From assembly GCA_016839955.1 (NCBI GenBank), contig JAEOTI010000497.1:1-20866 (forward strand): 20,866 nt of DNA, written 5' to 3'. The number at the start of each line of letters is the position of its first letter. Within the stretch, counting starts at the first letter, position 1. The notes beneath the pieces are model-generated. The model had not been told where the DNA came from and ran no database searches. It worked only from the letters and a program-made list of their open reading frames with translations. The translations under genes and the position numbers were made by a program. The stretch comes from Candidatus Hodarchaeota archaeon. Lineage in GTDB: Archaea; Asgardarchaeota; Heimdallarchaeia; Hodarchaeales; YT1-057. Of this stretch, positions 8,714 to 18,706 are shown one piece after another.

Positions 8714-9964
8714 ATGCCAAAATTTGCACATATTGCGGATTGTCATTTAGGCGCCTTCAGAGATAAAATTCTTCAAGATTTATCCATTGACGCCTTTTTA
8801 ACAACACTAGACCTGTGTCGGGAGGAAAACGTCGATTTTGTGGTGTTAAGTGGGGATATCTTCCATACCACAATCCCCAATATGGATATTGTTTCTGCGG
8901 CAGCCGAGAAGCTGAAGGAGTTATGTGATAGTGGAATTCGCATTTATGCAATATATGGCAGCCATGACTATAACCCGGGGGCGACATCTATTATGGATGT
9001 ACTCCAGAGTGCTGGGTTATTTCATAAGATTGCACTCGGACAAATAGATAGCGATGACATTCTTCGGATGCAATTCACACAAGACACAAAGACAGAAGCG
9101 AAATTGATTGGAATTTCAGCAAGAAAAGTAAACTTAGAACGGAAGTACTATCAAATCTTAGATCGCGAAACTTTGGAGGATGAGCCCGGCTTCAAAATTT
9201 TTGCATTTCATACAGCACTTTCAGAGCTCAAACCGAAAGATTACGCCTCGATGGACGCAAATCCGATCTCTCTCCTCCCCAAAAATTTCAATTACTACGC
9301 AGGAGGGCATATTCACAAAAATGTCATACAGGACATCAAAGGATTAGGACTTATCGTCTACCCCGGACCAACGTTTGCGGCCAATTTTATTGATCTAGAA
9401 GTGATCGCTAAGGGAGAAAAAAGAGGATTCTATCTGGTTCATTTTAATGATGAAGTTAAAGAGGTAGAATTCCGAGAAATCCCCACCATTGCAGTATGTT
9501 ATGAAGAATATGACGCTTCTGGGAGAACTTCGCATCAAGTTCAAATAAAATTGAATGAAATGATTGAAGCTCTCGATCTAGATGATAAAATTGTTCTTCT
9601 AAAGATAACCGGCCAAATGGCTGGGGGAACACCAGCCGACATCGATTTTGGAGAGCTTCGAAGAATAATAATCCAGAAGGGAGCATTATATGTGCGTATT
9701 AACCGATATGGTCTAAGAACGCTCGAGATTCCGGATACAAAGATATTGGGAGAATCCTCCGAAGAGATCGAACAAAATCTATTCCGGGAGCATATTGATC
9801 AGATTAATGTCACGAATTCCAATTTAAAGGAAGAATTAGGAGTTCAACGTGCAATCGAATTATTGCGAATCACTCGACAAGAAAAAGATGAGGAAGAAAA
9901 GAAAACCGAATACGAATCACGAATCACAGAGGAAGCAACAGATCTTCTGTTAGGAGGGGATTAA
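8714..9964 (+). CDS. mre11: Mre11-type DNA repair nuclease
   Basis: Mre11 is the Mn-dependent nuclease that works with Rad50 on double-strand breaks. All phosphodiesterase motifs are visible: HIADCHLG (D9, H11), LSGDIFH (D48), YGSHD (H84), AFHTAL (H166) and AGGHIH (H199, H201). These positions track those of Pyrococcus Mre11. In the third motif Ser (S83) replaces the metal-binding Asn of the usual GNHD. I chose ATG at 8714, 4 nt after the herA stop, because the phosphoesterase fold begins immediately after it; a longer frame from 8645 would overlap herA by 65 nt. The 416-residue length is normal. The Rad50-binding C-terminus is charged and helical (RITRQEKDEEEKKTEYESR). rad50 begins 2 nt after the stop, so the pair is translationally coupled. 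Confidence 0.9.
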   Translation: MPKFAHIADCHLGAFRDKILQDLSIDAFLTTLDLCREENVDFVVLSGDIFHTTIPNMDIVSAAAEKLKELCDSGIRIYAIYGSHDYNPGATSIMDVLQSAGLFHKIALGQIDSDDILRMQFTQDTKTEAKLIGISARKVNLERKYYQILDRETLEDEPGFKIFAFHTALSELKPKDYASMDANPISLLPKNFNYYAGGHIHKNVIQDIKGLGLIVYPGPTFAANFIDLEVIAKGEKRGFYLVHFNDEVKEVEFREIPTIAVCYEEYDASGRTSHQVQIKLNEMIEALDLDDKIVLLKITGQMAGGTPADIDFGELRRIIIQKGALYVRINRYGLRTLEIPDTKILGESSEEIEQNLFREHIDQINVTNSNLKEELGVQRAIELLRITRQEKDEEEKKTEYESRITEEATDLLLGGD

Positions 9965-9966
9965 AA

Positions 9967-11997
9967 GTGATATTAAATGAGTTAACCATGACAAATATCC
10001 GAAGTTACAGACAGACAACGATTCCTCTCACAACGGGAATATCCCTTTTTGAAGGAGATATTGGATCTGGGAAATCAACAATCCTTTACGCTATCGAGTT
10101 CGCTCTTTTTGGATTAGGAGATTTAGATGGAGGGGCACTTCTTCGAACCGGAGCAACTGAAGGTGCAGTTTCCCTCAAGTTTGAAGTTGATGGGAATGAA
10201 TATGCGATTCATAGATCACTAAAACGCAAAAAAAAATCGATCCGACAGCAATCCGGATATATTTTGGAGAATGGAACGCGATATGATCTTTCCGTAACAG
10301 AGCTGAAGAAATGGATACTGAAAATACTCGACTTCAAGGAAAAACAACACCCCCGGGCGGGATCTGTGATATATCGCTATGCAATTTTTGTGCCACAAGA
10401 AGAAATGAAACGCATATTGGGCCTCAGGCCCGATGAGCGGATGCAAACCCTTCGAAAAGCTTTTCGAGTTGAGGATTATCGAGTGGCAAGTGAAAATACG
10501 ACAAATGTAATTAAAAAAATATCGGGTAATGTGAAATTCCTTAAAGGTGAGATATCAGACCTCCCAGTGCTTAAAGAAGACCTAGACGAGATAAAAAAAT
10601 CCGAAATACAATTAAAAAAAGTAATAGATTCCCTCAATAAATCAAAAACGTTGATTTTGAAAAAGGAAGAAAAATTGACGATATCGATAGAAGAGCTGCA
10701 GACAATTGGATCACAAATTGAGAAAAAGATAACACTTGTTCCTCAATGGGAAAAAGAACTTTCTGACCTCAAAGAACAGAGTAAAAACATTTCTGAAGAC
10801 CTTAAAGAATTAGAACAAGAAAAAATGAACCTAGAAGCGAACAAAGAAAAACTTGAACAAGTGAAAAGCCCAACCAAAACGGAGCTCATAGAGCTAAAAA
10901 AAGAGAATTCTAACTTATTAAAAAACAAACGTGAGTTAACAGAAACACTCGGACAACTCAAAGGAAAGGTTGGAGATTATACCCAAATTCTTGATAACGG
11001 TATATGTCCAACATGTGATCGGGTTGTTGAAACCAAAGAATTTGGAACTATTCTGGAAACAAAACAGGAAGACGTTAAACAGACTCAAAAACAGATTGAT
11101 CAGTGTCAGAAAACCATCTTAGAGGTCCAAGCACTAATCAAAGAGCTTGAGGAGTATAAGAAAATACAAAAAGATCTCAAAAATCTACAAAAAGACATTG
11201 ATAAGCGTAAAGAATCGCATCAAACAAAAATTGAACAGAAATTAAAAGCCGAAAAAAAGTGTAAGGATTTAACGGCAGCCCTAAAGGAAGCAAAATTATT
11301 CATTACAAAGAATAAATCTGTTTTAGAGCGAGTTAATCAAGTAAAGGACGATTTGATCAAAGTTCAAAAGGAACTAAATTCTGTAAAAGAGGAATTAGCA
11401 GGCCATGAGCGGGAGTTTAAACTAGCGCAAGAACAACTCAAAGAGGTTAAACAGAAAATTAAAGTCAAAGAAACTAAAAAGCAAGAAATTGCCAAACTCG
11501 AGGATCAGAAAATATGGCTTGAAGACTTTTTCATCCCAACCTTGAGTGTAATTGAGCAGCATGTGATGTTGAATCTAAATACAGAATTCAATCGCCGCTT
11601 TCAGGACTGGTTTAGTACACTGATCGAGGATCCAGAGATTCATGCTCGGGTGGACGAACAATTTACTCCTATAATTGAACAAAACAACTATGAACTGAGT
11701 GTGGACTACTTAAGTGGAGGGGAGAAGACAAGTGTGGCACTTGCATACCGCTTAGCTCTCAATGCTCTAATCAAACAAGTATGCAAAGCGATGAAATCGA
11801 ATCTACTTATTTTAGACGAACCAACAGATGGATTCAGTAAAGATCAGCTCTTTAGAATGCGAGAAATCCTGGAAGAACTTGGTAGTGAGCAGGTGATTCT
11901 AGTATCCCATGAAGCAGAACTGGAAAGTATCGCAGATAGTATATATCGAGTAGATAAAACTTCAAGTGGCTCCAAAATTGAGGTTCCTTCTATATGA
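9967..11997 (+). CDS. rad50: Rad50-type SMC-like ATPase, short form with zinc hook
   Basis: Rad50 is the ATPase that clamps DNA and controls Mre11. Walker A is GDIGSGKS (K36). A Q-loop-like FVPQEEM lies near residue 140. The zinc hook is C347-P-T-C350, almost exactly at the centre of the protein. The ABC signature is YLSGGEKTS (S583-E586) and Walker B is LLILDEPTDGF (D617, E618). Charged heptad-rich coiled coils run on either side of the hook, roughly 175-345 and 360-520. At 676 residues it is clearly shorter than familiar archaeal Rad50 proteins (about 850-1000), so the arms are short. The start is GTG at 9967, two bases after the mre11 stop. The short arms and the operon context favour a specialised paralogue. 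All ATPase residues are intact. Confidence 0.9.
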   Translation: MILNELTMTNIRSYRQTTIPLTTGISLFEGDIGSGKSTILYAIEFALFGLGDLDGGALLRTGATEGAVSLKFEVDGNEYAIHRSLKRKKKSIRQQSGYILENGTRYDLSVTELKKWILKILDFKEKQHPRAGSVIYRYAIFVPQEEMKRILGLRPDERMQTLRKAFRVEDYRVASENTTNVIKKISGNVKFLKGEISDLPVLKEDLDEIKKSEIQLKKVIDSLNKSKTLILKKEEKLTISIEELQTIGSQIEKKITLVPQWEKELSDLKEQSKNISEDLKELEQEKMNLEANKEKLEQVKSPTKTELIELKKENSNLLKNKRELTETLGQLKGKVGDYTQILDNGICPTCDRVVETKEFGTILETKQEDVKQTQKQIDQCQKTILEVQALIKELEEYKKIQKDLKNLQKDIDKRKESHQTKIEQKLKAEKKCKDLTAALKEAKLFITKNKSVLERVNQVKDDLIKVQKELNSVKEELAGHEREFKLAQEQLKEVKQKIKVKETKKQEIAKLEDQKIWLEDFFIPTLSVIEQHVMLNLNTEFNRRFQDWFSTLIEDPEIHARVDEQFTPIIEQNNYELSVDYLSGGEKTSVALAYRLALNALIKQVCKAMKSNLLILDEPTDGFSKDQLFRMREILEELGSEQVILVSHEAELESIADSIYRVDKTSSGSKIEVPSI

Positions 11998-12036
11998 TAA
12001 GAAAAAAACGATTAATTGATAATAGAGGAGAAAACA

Positions 12037-13509
12037 ATGACCTCGCAGTATGATCTCTGGGATCGGAGGCTGACAATAAAATTAATTTCATTGCTGAAGA
12101 TCAAACCAATTATCGCTATTAGAGATCTAATAATTCGTGATGAAAAACTTAAGGACCAATATCGGCATTATGATCCTTTAGCAATCACTCTAAAAGTTCT
12201 AGAGGTAATTATTGACCATATGGGGCCATTTAGTGGCATCAATCAAGATGCTCTGATCGCAGAGATTATTCCTCTACTGAGACGAATTGATCAAGCTGAA
12301 AATATCACGCATCTTTCAAGTGAGGATCATCAGCGATTTGTTGAAGTAATCTTAAATAAACTGTTAAACTTATCAAAGAAAGAAGGATTTCGTCTTATAT
12401 ATACGGACTACTCGCAAAATCCTCCTCTAAAAAGGGAAGTACCGTTTCGTCTGATAAGTCATCGCAATTTTGATGGAATCAACATTGTTTTAGTGGCAGA
12501 AACTGCAGCAATTAATTTTTTCTTGCAGATGCTTGATATTGATATTGAAGACCAGCAATTGGCCCATTTGCAAGTATTATCCCTGCAAATAAAAAAAGGA
12601 CACTTCATCAGTGCTCTTGACACCGCGAAGAACAACATTCTTCTAACTAAGCAGTTTATGCTAAAAATTCGTAATATAATTAACCAGACCCGAAGAGATC
12701 TTTCAGCAGTTGATTGGCTTCACGAATGCCCCCAGGAACTTAAAAAGGTAACAGAGCATATTCGAGACTGTATTGACACGGAAACCATGCAATTAGGGAT
12801 TATTAATCAGAAATTGGAAATAACACCAGATGATAAGATGATTCACTTAAATCAGCTAAAAGACTATGTATCTGAGTCATTAGATTTGCTTTTACCCTTA
12901 CAACGTGAAGTGAATGAAGCCCGTGAAACGTTTCTTGATGAGCAGTGGATTCAAGAACTACTTGTGAAAAGACAGAAGGGACGGATCGAGTTCGAATCGA
13001 TGGGTTTAAATCAAATACTTGCCATGCCTGCTCAAGATTTTATAACCCTCCTTGAAGATGCTTTTGTTTTCTTCAATCGTTGTACTATCCCAACTCAGTT
13101 CTCATATGCCCAATTTTTAGATCAAATAATCCAACGAACTAGTCGAACACAATCTACGAAGATGATCGAAAAGGAGCAATTAGAGAAAATCATGGAACCA
13201 TTTGACCTTACACAGTATCCTGAAATTTTGCGAAGTGAAGTAGCGAAATTCATTATGGATTATCTGCATGAAAATGGAAATGTCATCACGCTGTCTGAGA
13301 TTCTTCAATACGCTGAGAAATTAGGAAAAGACTTTTTCTTTTGTAATTATCTCCGATTATTGATTCAAGGCCGTATTGCCAAAGATTATTTTGAAAAACA
13401 TGTCTTAGATCTCTCTTTGGAGGTTCAAGTTCATAGACGTCCCTTAGCGACTACATGGTTTTTTGGAGACGACTACTTGATTAGTTTGGAGGCACATCAT
13501 AGTGTTTGA
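12037..13509 (+). CDS. jetA: Wadjet subunit JetA (kleisin-like)
   Basis: This 490-residue protein is the first of four genes in the canonical Wadjet order. JetA is the kleisin-like subunit that bridges the JetC heads. The sequence fits: a helical N-terminal region (MTSQYDLWDRRLTIKLISLL), a long helical centre with coiled-coil character (about 190-300), and a winged-helix-like C-terminal part (VITLSEILQYAEKLGKDFF). No enzymatic motif is present, as expected. Similarity alone would not prove the call; position next to unmistakable jetC and jetD does. The start is ATG at 12037, with GAGGAG at 12025-12030 six nt upstream; an in-frame TTG at 12016 lies before this site and is rejected. The strong ribosome binding site and the 39-nt gap after rad50 mark a new translational block in the same operon. 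Its stop overlaps jetB by 8 nt. Confidence 0.8.
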   Translation: MTSQYDLWDRRLTIKLISLLKIKPIIAIRDLIIRDEKLKDQYRHYDPLAITLKVLEVIIDHMGPFSGINQDALIAEIIPLLRRIDQAENITHLSSEDHQRFVEVILNKLLNLSKKEGFRLIYTDYSQNPPLKREVPFRLISHRNFDGINIVLVAETAAINFFLQMLDIDIEDQQLAHLQVLSLQIKKGHFISALDTAKNNILLTKQFMLKIRNIINQTRRDLSAVDWLHECPQELKKVTEHIRDCIDTETMQLGIINQKLEITPDDKMIHLNQLKDYVSESLDLLLPLQREVNEARETFLDEQWIQELLVKRQKGRIEFESMGLNQILAMPAQDFITLLEDAFVFFNRCTIPTQFSYAQFLDQIIQRTSRTQSTKMIEKEQLEKIMEPFDLTQYPEILRSEVAKFIMDYLHENGNVITLSEILQYAEKLGKDFFFCNYLRLLIQGRIAKDYFEKHVLDLSLEVQVHRRPLATTWFFGDDYLISLEAHHSV

Positions 13510-14224
13510 TCAAGGAAAATTAGACCCACAGCTAATCGAAATGGCAACTCGATTCATCTATATGGGATTAGAAAGTCGTCGAGATCTGAGTGGGAGTCTG
13601 GAATACAAACAACTGTTAAGAAACTATAAAAATAACTCTATCTTCCGAATGGTCGTTAAGGCAATTGCAAACGGGTTATCTCTTGAGATATTAAGTGCTG
13701 ATTATGCAGGAGTGTTTATATCACCCAAATCCAACTCCGTATTTGCAACTAGACTCTCCTCAGCAGTTAGAACATGGAATCCTAGCGAAGATAAGTTCAT
13801 AGGATTAGTATTGATCGCACTTGCCGCCTTTTATTTTCCAAAAAGCACCTCATTTGATGAAAGCACCTTTTTCACATCCCCTATTACTATCCATGAATTG
13901 GAAGCCTTTATACGCGAGAAAACAACACAAATTAAAGAAAAACAGCAACCAGCGCACATTGAAGCGGGTAAAGATCAATTGGAACTATTAATGACAAGTT
14001 ACCTTCAACTTCCAAATGAGCGCCATGTTGATAGCAAAAAACGAAGTACACGCGAACATTTCATCCGAAAGACTCTAAACTTTCTCATAAAACAGCGGTT
14101 GTTTATCAAGAAAGATAACGAGTATTGGCCAACACCGAAATTTCGGGTTCAAATGGAGAGCATGAGTGAAAACGATCAAATTAAGAGTTTTTTGGGCGTG
14201 AATGATATGAGGGGTGGGTTTTAA
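13502..14224 (+). CDS. jetB: Wadjet subunit JetB (KITE/MukE-like)
   Basis: A 240-residue helical protein without catalytic motifs, between jetA and jetC. JetB is the KITE-type accessory subunit (MukE-like) that binds the JetA kleisin. The N-terminal half (GLESRRDLSGSLEYKQLLRN) and the C-terminal winged-helix-like end (TREHFIRKTLNFLIKQRL, then EYWPTPKFRVQME) match what is expected of a tandem winged-helix subunit: a helix bundle followed by a small beta wing. Translation starts at GTG 13502 inside the end of jetA, with GGAGG at 13488-13492 nine nt upstream. jetC's ATG follows the TAA stop directly. The identification depends mainly on operon position and size. Confidence 0.75.
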   Translation: MFDQGKLDPQLIEMATRFIYMGLESRRDLSGSLEYKQLLRNYKNNSIFRMVVKAIANGLSLEILSADYAGVFISPKSNSVFATRLSSAVRTWNPSEDKFIGLVLIALAAFYFPKSTSFDESTFFTSPITIHELEAFIREKTTQIKEKQQPAHIEAGKDQLELLMTSYLQLPNERHVDSKKRSTREHFIRKTLNFLIKQRLFIKKDNEYWPTPKFRVQMESMSENDQIKSFLGVNDMRGGF

Positions 14225-17200
14225 ATGCCACGTATTAATAAAGTACGACTGATGAATATAGGGCATCCACAGGCTTACATGAAGGATTTACTTTTAGATT
14301 TCCGCGATGGACAAAATTCTGTCGTCTTTGCGGACAATGGGTGTGGAAAGTCCTCGATAATTGCATTAATGTTGGCGTTGATTCGCCCAAGAACATATGA
14401 TTTCTTGCAGGGAGAAGGTCAGGAAAAAAGGAAACTCGCAGATTACGTTAGAGCAGACCGCCCCGGCCATATAATTATAGAATGGTTATTTGACGGTGAA
14501 TCAGATCCTGAATTTTTCCTAACAGCTATGATGTTAGTAAGAGATCAAAATGAAATTCGTAAATTCTTCTACAGTCTACGATATAAGAATAATGAATCAA
14601 ATCGGCAAATCACATTTGATAACCTTCAATTAGAGACAACTAAAGGGTATTTATCTCATCAAATAATTCTAGATCGATTAAGGTCACATAAGAGGGTAGA
14701 TCCAAGCCAACAAATTCAAATTATAAGAGATAACATGGAAGAATGGATGAAACACCTCGATGTCAACCAGATAGATACCACTTTAGCAAAAACACAAGTC
14801 AATATGAATAAACATGAGGGTGCACAAGCAGAATTTCTAACATTTTCTACCGATATGGAATTTATCCAGTTTATAGTGGAAACACTTCAAGAATTCTCCT
14901 CAGATGAGCCATTGGACGAAATAAGAGCCGCATACGACCAAATGCAAAAGCTTCCTTCCCTGGAAGCTCAAGAGGAATTTGTAAAAAAGATACTTGAGAA
15001 TCTAGATCTTGGAAAAGAACTTGAACAACGAGCGTTGGGACAACAATTAAAAAAAGAAGAGCTTGCGAAACAATGGGTCTTTCTTTCTTCGTTATGTCGT
15101 TCAAAAAAACGAGAAAACAAAAAGGAAATTGAAAATTGTAACAAAAATATTGCTCAAGATGAATCTCGTAGAGATCAATTAAAGAAGGAATTGAGCGAAG
15201 TTGATCAAAATATTCCTTATTTCAATCTAAAAATGACTGAATTCCAAATTAAAGGAAATAAAACAAAAATCAAGAATTTGAATAGAATTTTTAAAAAATT
15301 AAAATTGAGAAAAAGCATCCTGGAAATTCTACCCGAGTATATCGACCTAATCCATAAAAGCAGGCAGTTAGAGTTCTATAAGAAACAATTATTCACTGAA
15401 ATGAAACCAATTGATCAAGAACTGATGATGACTCAGCAGATAATTGCTTTTTTACTCAATGAAGAATACACAGATTTGTCAGAAAAAGAAGATGTCCAAA
15501 ATGAGGAATTGGCTGAAATTTGTAAAAGCATAGCACAAAAACAACTGCACATGGGAGAGAAAACTGGTATCAAAAGAACTCTTGAAAAGGCAATTGTCGA
15601 AATAAAGGGAAAAATTGAAACGATAGCTCAAAAAGAAGACAGTATCGCAGATCTTTGGAAAAAAGATGATGAAAGCATTGATATAGCTAGGCAACGAATT
15701 GCTTCTCTTTTCGAAAATATCAAATCACAGATTAGCGAGCTTGGGCTAGAACAAAAACAAGTCGAAACCGATAAAGAAAACCTGGATTTAGAGATCGATA
15801 AGGTAAAAGACGTTTTATCAAATTTACAAATGAACAAAAAAAGTATAGAGGATGATTTTGAAAGAAGAGAAGACAAATGGAAAAAACTAGTTAGTGATCC
15901 AGTCTTTGGTTCTCATTTTGGAGAAGGTTGGGAACTCCGAGATGTGAATTATACACTCTTAAACCCAGAACAAAAGAAAAAATTGATAGAAGAACAAGAA
16001 AAACTGCATTTTAGTCTGTTGACCGAAAATCATCATTTTGAAGATATAAAACGCCATATTGAGACTTATGAAGTTGAAGAACATTTTCCATATGATCCAG
16101 CAGCAGTTCGTGTTAAAGATGTGCTGAGAAAGAAACACTTCAATGCATGGATAGGGTGGGAATACCTAAAGAAGATTTTTCCTGACACTGAAAACCGAGA
16201 AAGAATTGCTGAATGTATTCCTCACCTACTTGATGGGGTAATTATTGTTGAAGACACTTTAGAACACATAATAAAAGTCATAGAATCCTTGAGAGATACT
16301 TCTGAACTTCAAGACGTAACACATCCAGTAATGCTATCCATTGTATCTGTTTTAACTGAGCCCCCAGAAATTCACCAAAATGTTTGGTTTGTATCACCAG
16401 GATTGAATTGGAATTTTGATCCTGATGAAGCTGAGGGACATTATCAGGAACTCAGGATCCATCATAAGAACACAGAAAAAAAAGTGTCTACACTTAAAGA
16501 TGGGTATAACAAGCTTCGTCATATTCTTCATATCTGGGAGGATTTTTTAGAAAGCTTTCCTGAGATTACCTATTTTGATTTCGACAAGAAACGAATAAAT
16601 TTGAATATAAACATTAAGAACAATAATGATGAACTTGATAAACTAACTACACAGAAAACTAATTTAGTAAAACGGCAGAATGAATTAACGCAACGTCTTG
16701 AGGAATTAGATCGAAGAAAAGAGGAGACTTCTACGGATAATCAAACTCTTGAAAAATTCTATTATAGGTATCAAGAAAAAATAGATCTCCAACAAAAAAT
16801 GAACTCATCTTTACGTGAAGTTCGTAAAATATCTGAGCTAATAGATAGATTTGAGCACGAAATCCCGTTACTTATGAAGAAAGAAACGAGATACAGAGGA
16901 GAATTAGCTCAAATTCAAGATAAAATAAAAGAAAATAATATAGAACGCTCCCACTATTCTATTCCTTCTGATCCAGAAACCAGATTAACTAAGGCGAAAA
17001 TTCAACAGAAATCTGCTGAAATGTCACTCTCCGAGTGGAGAAACATATTTCACGACTTAAAACAACAACGTGACTCTAAACTCTCATCTCATCAGCTAAA
17101 TGCAGTAATCCTGAATTTAGAAACAGAAATTAAAGAACTTGAACATTATTTGAGGAGTTATTGGAGAAAAACCAAAATTCGCGAAGGCTTGGTAGAAAAA

Positions 17201-18706
17201 TATGTTAAAAAGAATAAAGACCTCTCTGATAAATCCATAATACTTGCTCGAAAACAAAAAATAGAGGAACAAATCACTAATAGCGAACTAAAAATGAGTG
17301 AATTAGAAAAGAGAATTCGTGGACTCAACAAAGAATCGGAAATTCATCGATCAAAGTGTTTGGGGAAGTTGGAGGAGCTATATACGAAATTGAGTTATTG
17401 CCTAACAAGTCTAGAATTGTTAAAAGAAGCCTTAGCACAGGAAAGTCAAAAGGAAGTACAATTACAAGGAAAACTAATCGTAGTCGAAACGAGACTTGAA
17501 GAGACTAAAACAAGAGTACAAACCCTCTTCGAGCAAAGGAATTCTATTAAATCAAACTTAAATCTCATTGAAGCCTATAAACGGGAATTCGTTATAGAGT
17601 TCGATGAACTTAACATCTCTGAACTCTCATCGTCACAAGTAGAGAAATCACCATATGAAATAAATCTGCAAGTTGAATCTTTCACTCAAGAAATTCGACA
17701 ATTTCAAGTCGATCAAGATGCTTTAAAAAGTGATGAAGAGGAATTTATTCTAATATTCCGAAGATTAGCTCAGAGTATACACCCTCAGTTACAGGAAACT
17801 AGAATTATAGAGTTCGTAAAAAAATTTGACAAAGAAGGCATATTAAACCGCACTTTTCATGAACAAGCTTTCAAGAAACAGCTTGTCAATCTTCAAGAAG
17901 AAATTTCAGCTCCACAAGAACGACTGGGGAATATAATTAAATATTTCTCATCAATAATTGATGATATTTTATATAAACTCCGAAGAATCCAAAGTATAAA
18001 ATTGCAGATACCTGAACTTCCCTACTTTGATAAAAAAGAGGTCATAAGAATTAAGATTACAGATAGTCAAGATTTCTCTGCAATTGAAGGAACTGTAAAA
18101 GCTTATTTTCATGAATTATTTTATGAACACCCTCAATTCCCTGATACGTTAACTATCGAGAAAATTGTTAATGATGTCTTAGCGAGATATTTGGATGGTC
18201 GTTTAGCCCCAATACGGTTTCTATTTCCGGAGAATCAGCCTAAAGCAATTTATAAAAAAATCGATGAGATTAGAAAAATTAGTGGAGGGGAAAGTGTCAC
18301 CATTGCCATTCTTCTTTATTGTTTAATCGCGTATTTCCGTTTAAAATATACCTTTGGAGAGAAAGGGACTAGAAGCCAATATTCTTATCCCCTTTTAATG
18401 GATAATCCATTTGGAAAAGCAAGTAGACCGGATTTTATAAAATTACAAGTGGGTTTAGCTCGGAACTTACGCATACAGCTAATCCCATTCACTCATATCA
18501 ATGATGTCGAAACCATCCAACATTTTGAGACTTTTATCCCGTTGCGGAAATACCCCACAACCCACGATGGGGTTCACGTAGTAGAAATCGACCCTGAAAA
18601 AAAAGATCCTGATAAACTTGAATATCATATTGAAAGTAGTTCAGTGACTGTTCGTCCAACAATTAAACGAGACACAAAATTATCAGAGTTTGTGGAAGGA
18701 AATTGA
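14225..18706 (+). CDS. jetC: Wadjet SMC-like ATPase JetC
   Basis: JetC is the MukB-like SMC ATPase that extrudes DNA loops and lets Wadjet recognise small circular DNA. The 1493-residue protein opens with MPRINKVRLMNIG and has Walker A FADNGCGKSS (K42). Two long antiparallel coiled coils (about 260-620 and 750-1240) flank a globular hinge-like region (about 620-745, including HFNAWIGWEYLKKIF and LLDGVIIVED). The C-terminal head has the signature KISGGESVT (S1353-E1356) and Walker B YPLLMDNPFG (D1393). The residue after the Walker B Asp is Asn (N1394), where classical SMC proteins have the catalytic Glu. ATG at 14225 abuts the jetB stop; GAGGGG a few nt upstream serves as ribosome binding site. 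The stop overlaps jetD by 1 nt. MukB or MksB is excluded by the jetD partner. Confidence in an SMC-like Wadjet ATPase is high. Confidence 0.92.
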   Translation: MPRINKVRLMNIGHPQAYMKDLLLDFRDGQNSVVFADNGCGKSSIIALMLALIRPRTYDFLQGEGQEKRKLADYVRADRPGHIIIEWLFDGESDPEFFLTAMMLVRDQNEIRKFFYSLRYKNNESNRQITFDNLQLETTKGYLSHQIILDRLRSHKRVDPSQQIQIIRDNMEEWMKHLDVNQIDTTLAKTQVNMNKHEGAQAEFLTFSTDMEFIQFIVETLQEFSSDEPLDEIRAAYDQMQKLPSLEAQEEFVKKILENLDLGKELEQRALGQQLKKEELAKQWVFLSSLCRSKKRENKKEIENCNKNIAQDESRRDQLKKELSEVDQNIPYFNLKMTEFQIKGNKTKIKNLNRIFKKLKLRKSILEILPEYIDLIHKSRQLEFYKKQLFTEMKPIDQELMMTQQIIAFLLNEEYTDLSEKEDVQNEELAEICKSIAQKQLHMGEKTGIKRTLEKAIVEIKGKIETIAQKEDSIADLWKKDDESIDIARQRIASLFENIKSQISELGLEQKQVETDKENLDLEIDKVKDVLSNLQMNKKSIEDDFERREDKWKKLVSDPVFGSHFGEGWELRDVNYTLLNPEQKKKLIEEQEKLHFSLLTENHHFEDIKRHIETYEVEEHFPYDPAAVRVKDVLRKKHFNAWIGWEYLKKIFPDTENRERIAECIPHLLDGVIIVEDTLEHIIKVIESLRDTSELQDVTHPVMLSIVSVLTEPPEIHQNVWFVSPGLNWNFDPDEAEGHYQELRIHHKNTEKKVSTLKDGYNKLRHILHIWEDFLESFPEITYFDFDKKRINLNINIKNNNDELDKLTTQKTNLVKRQNELTQRLEELDRRKEETSTDNQTLEKFYYRYQEKIDLQQKMNSSLREVRKISELIDRFEHEIPLLMKKETRYRGELAQIQDKIKENNIERSHYSIPSDPETRLTKAKIQQKSAEMSLSEWRNIFHDLKQQRDSKLSSHQLNAVILNLETEIKELEHYLRSYWRKTKIREGLVEKYVKKNKDLSDKSIILARKQKIEEQITNSELKMSELEKRIRGLNKESEIHRSKCLGKLEELYTKLSYCLTSLELLKEALAQESQKEVQLQGKLIVVETRLEETKTRVQTLFEQRNSIKSNLNLIEAYKREFVIEFDELNISELSSSQVEKSPYEINLQVESFTQEIRQFQVDQDALKSDEEEFILIFRRLAQSIHPQLQETRIIEFVKKFDKEGILNRTFHEQAFKKQLVNLQEEISAPQERLGNIIKYFSSIIDDILYKLRRIQSIKLQIPELPYFDKKEVIRIKITDSQDFSAIEGTVKAYFHELFYEHPQFPDTLTIEKIVNDVLARYLDGRLAPIRFLFPENQPKAIYKKIDEIRKISGGESVTIAILLYCLIAYFRLKYTFGEKGTRSQYSYPLLMDNPFGKASRPDFIKLQVGLARNLRIQLIPFTHINDVETIQHFETFIPLRKYPTTHDGVHVVEIDPEKKDPDKLEYHIESSSVTVRPTIKRDTKLSEFVEGN

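Noticed and set aside
12016..12036. TTG start at 12016 for jetA
   Set aside because: GAGGAG at 12025-12030 serves the ATG at 12037.
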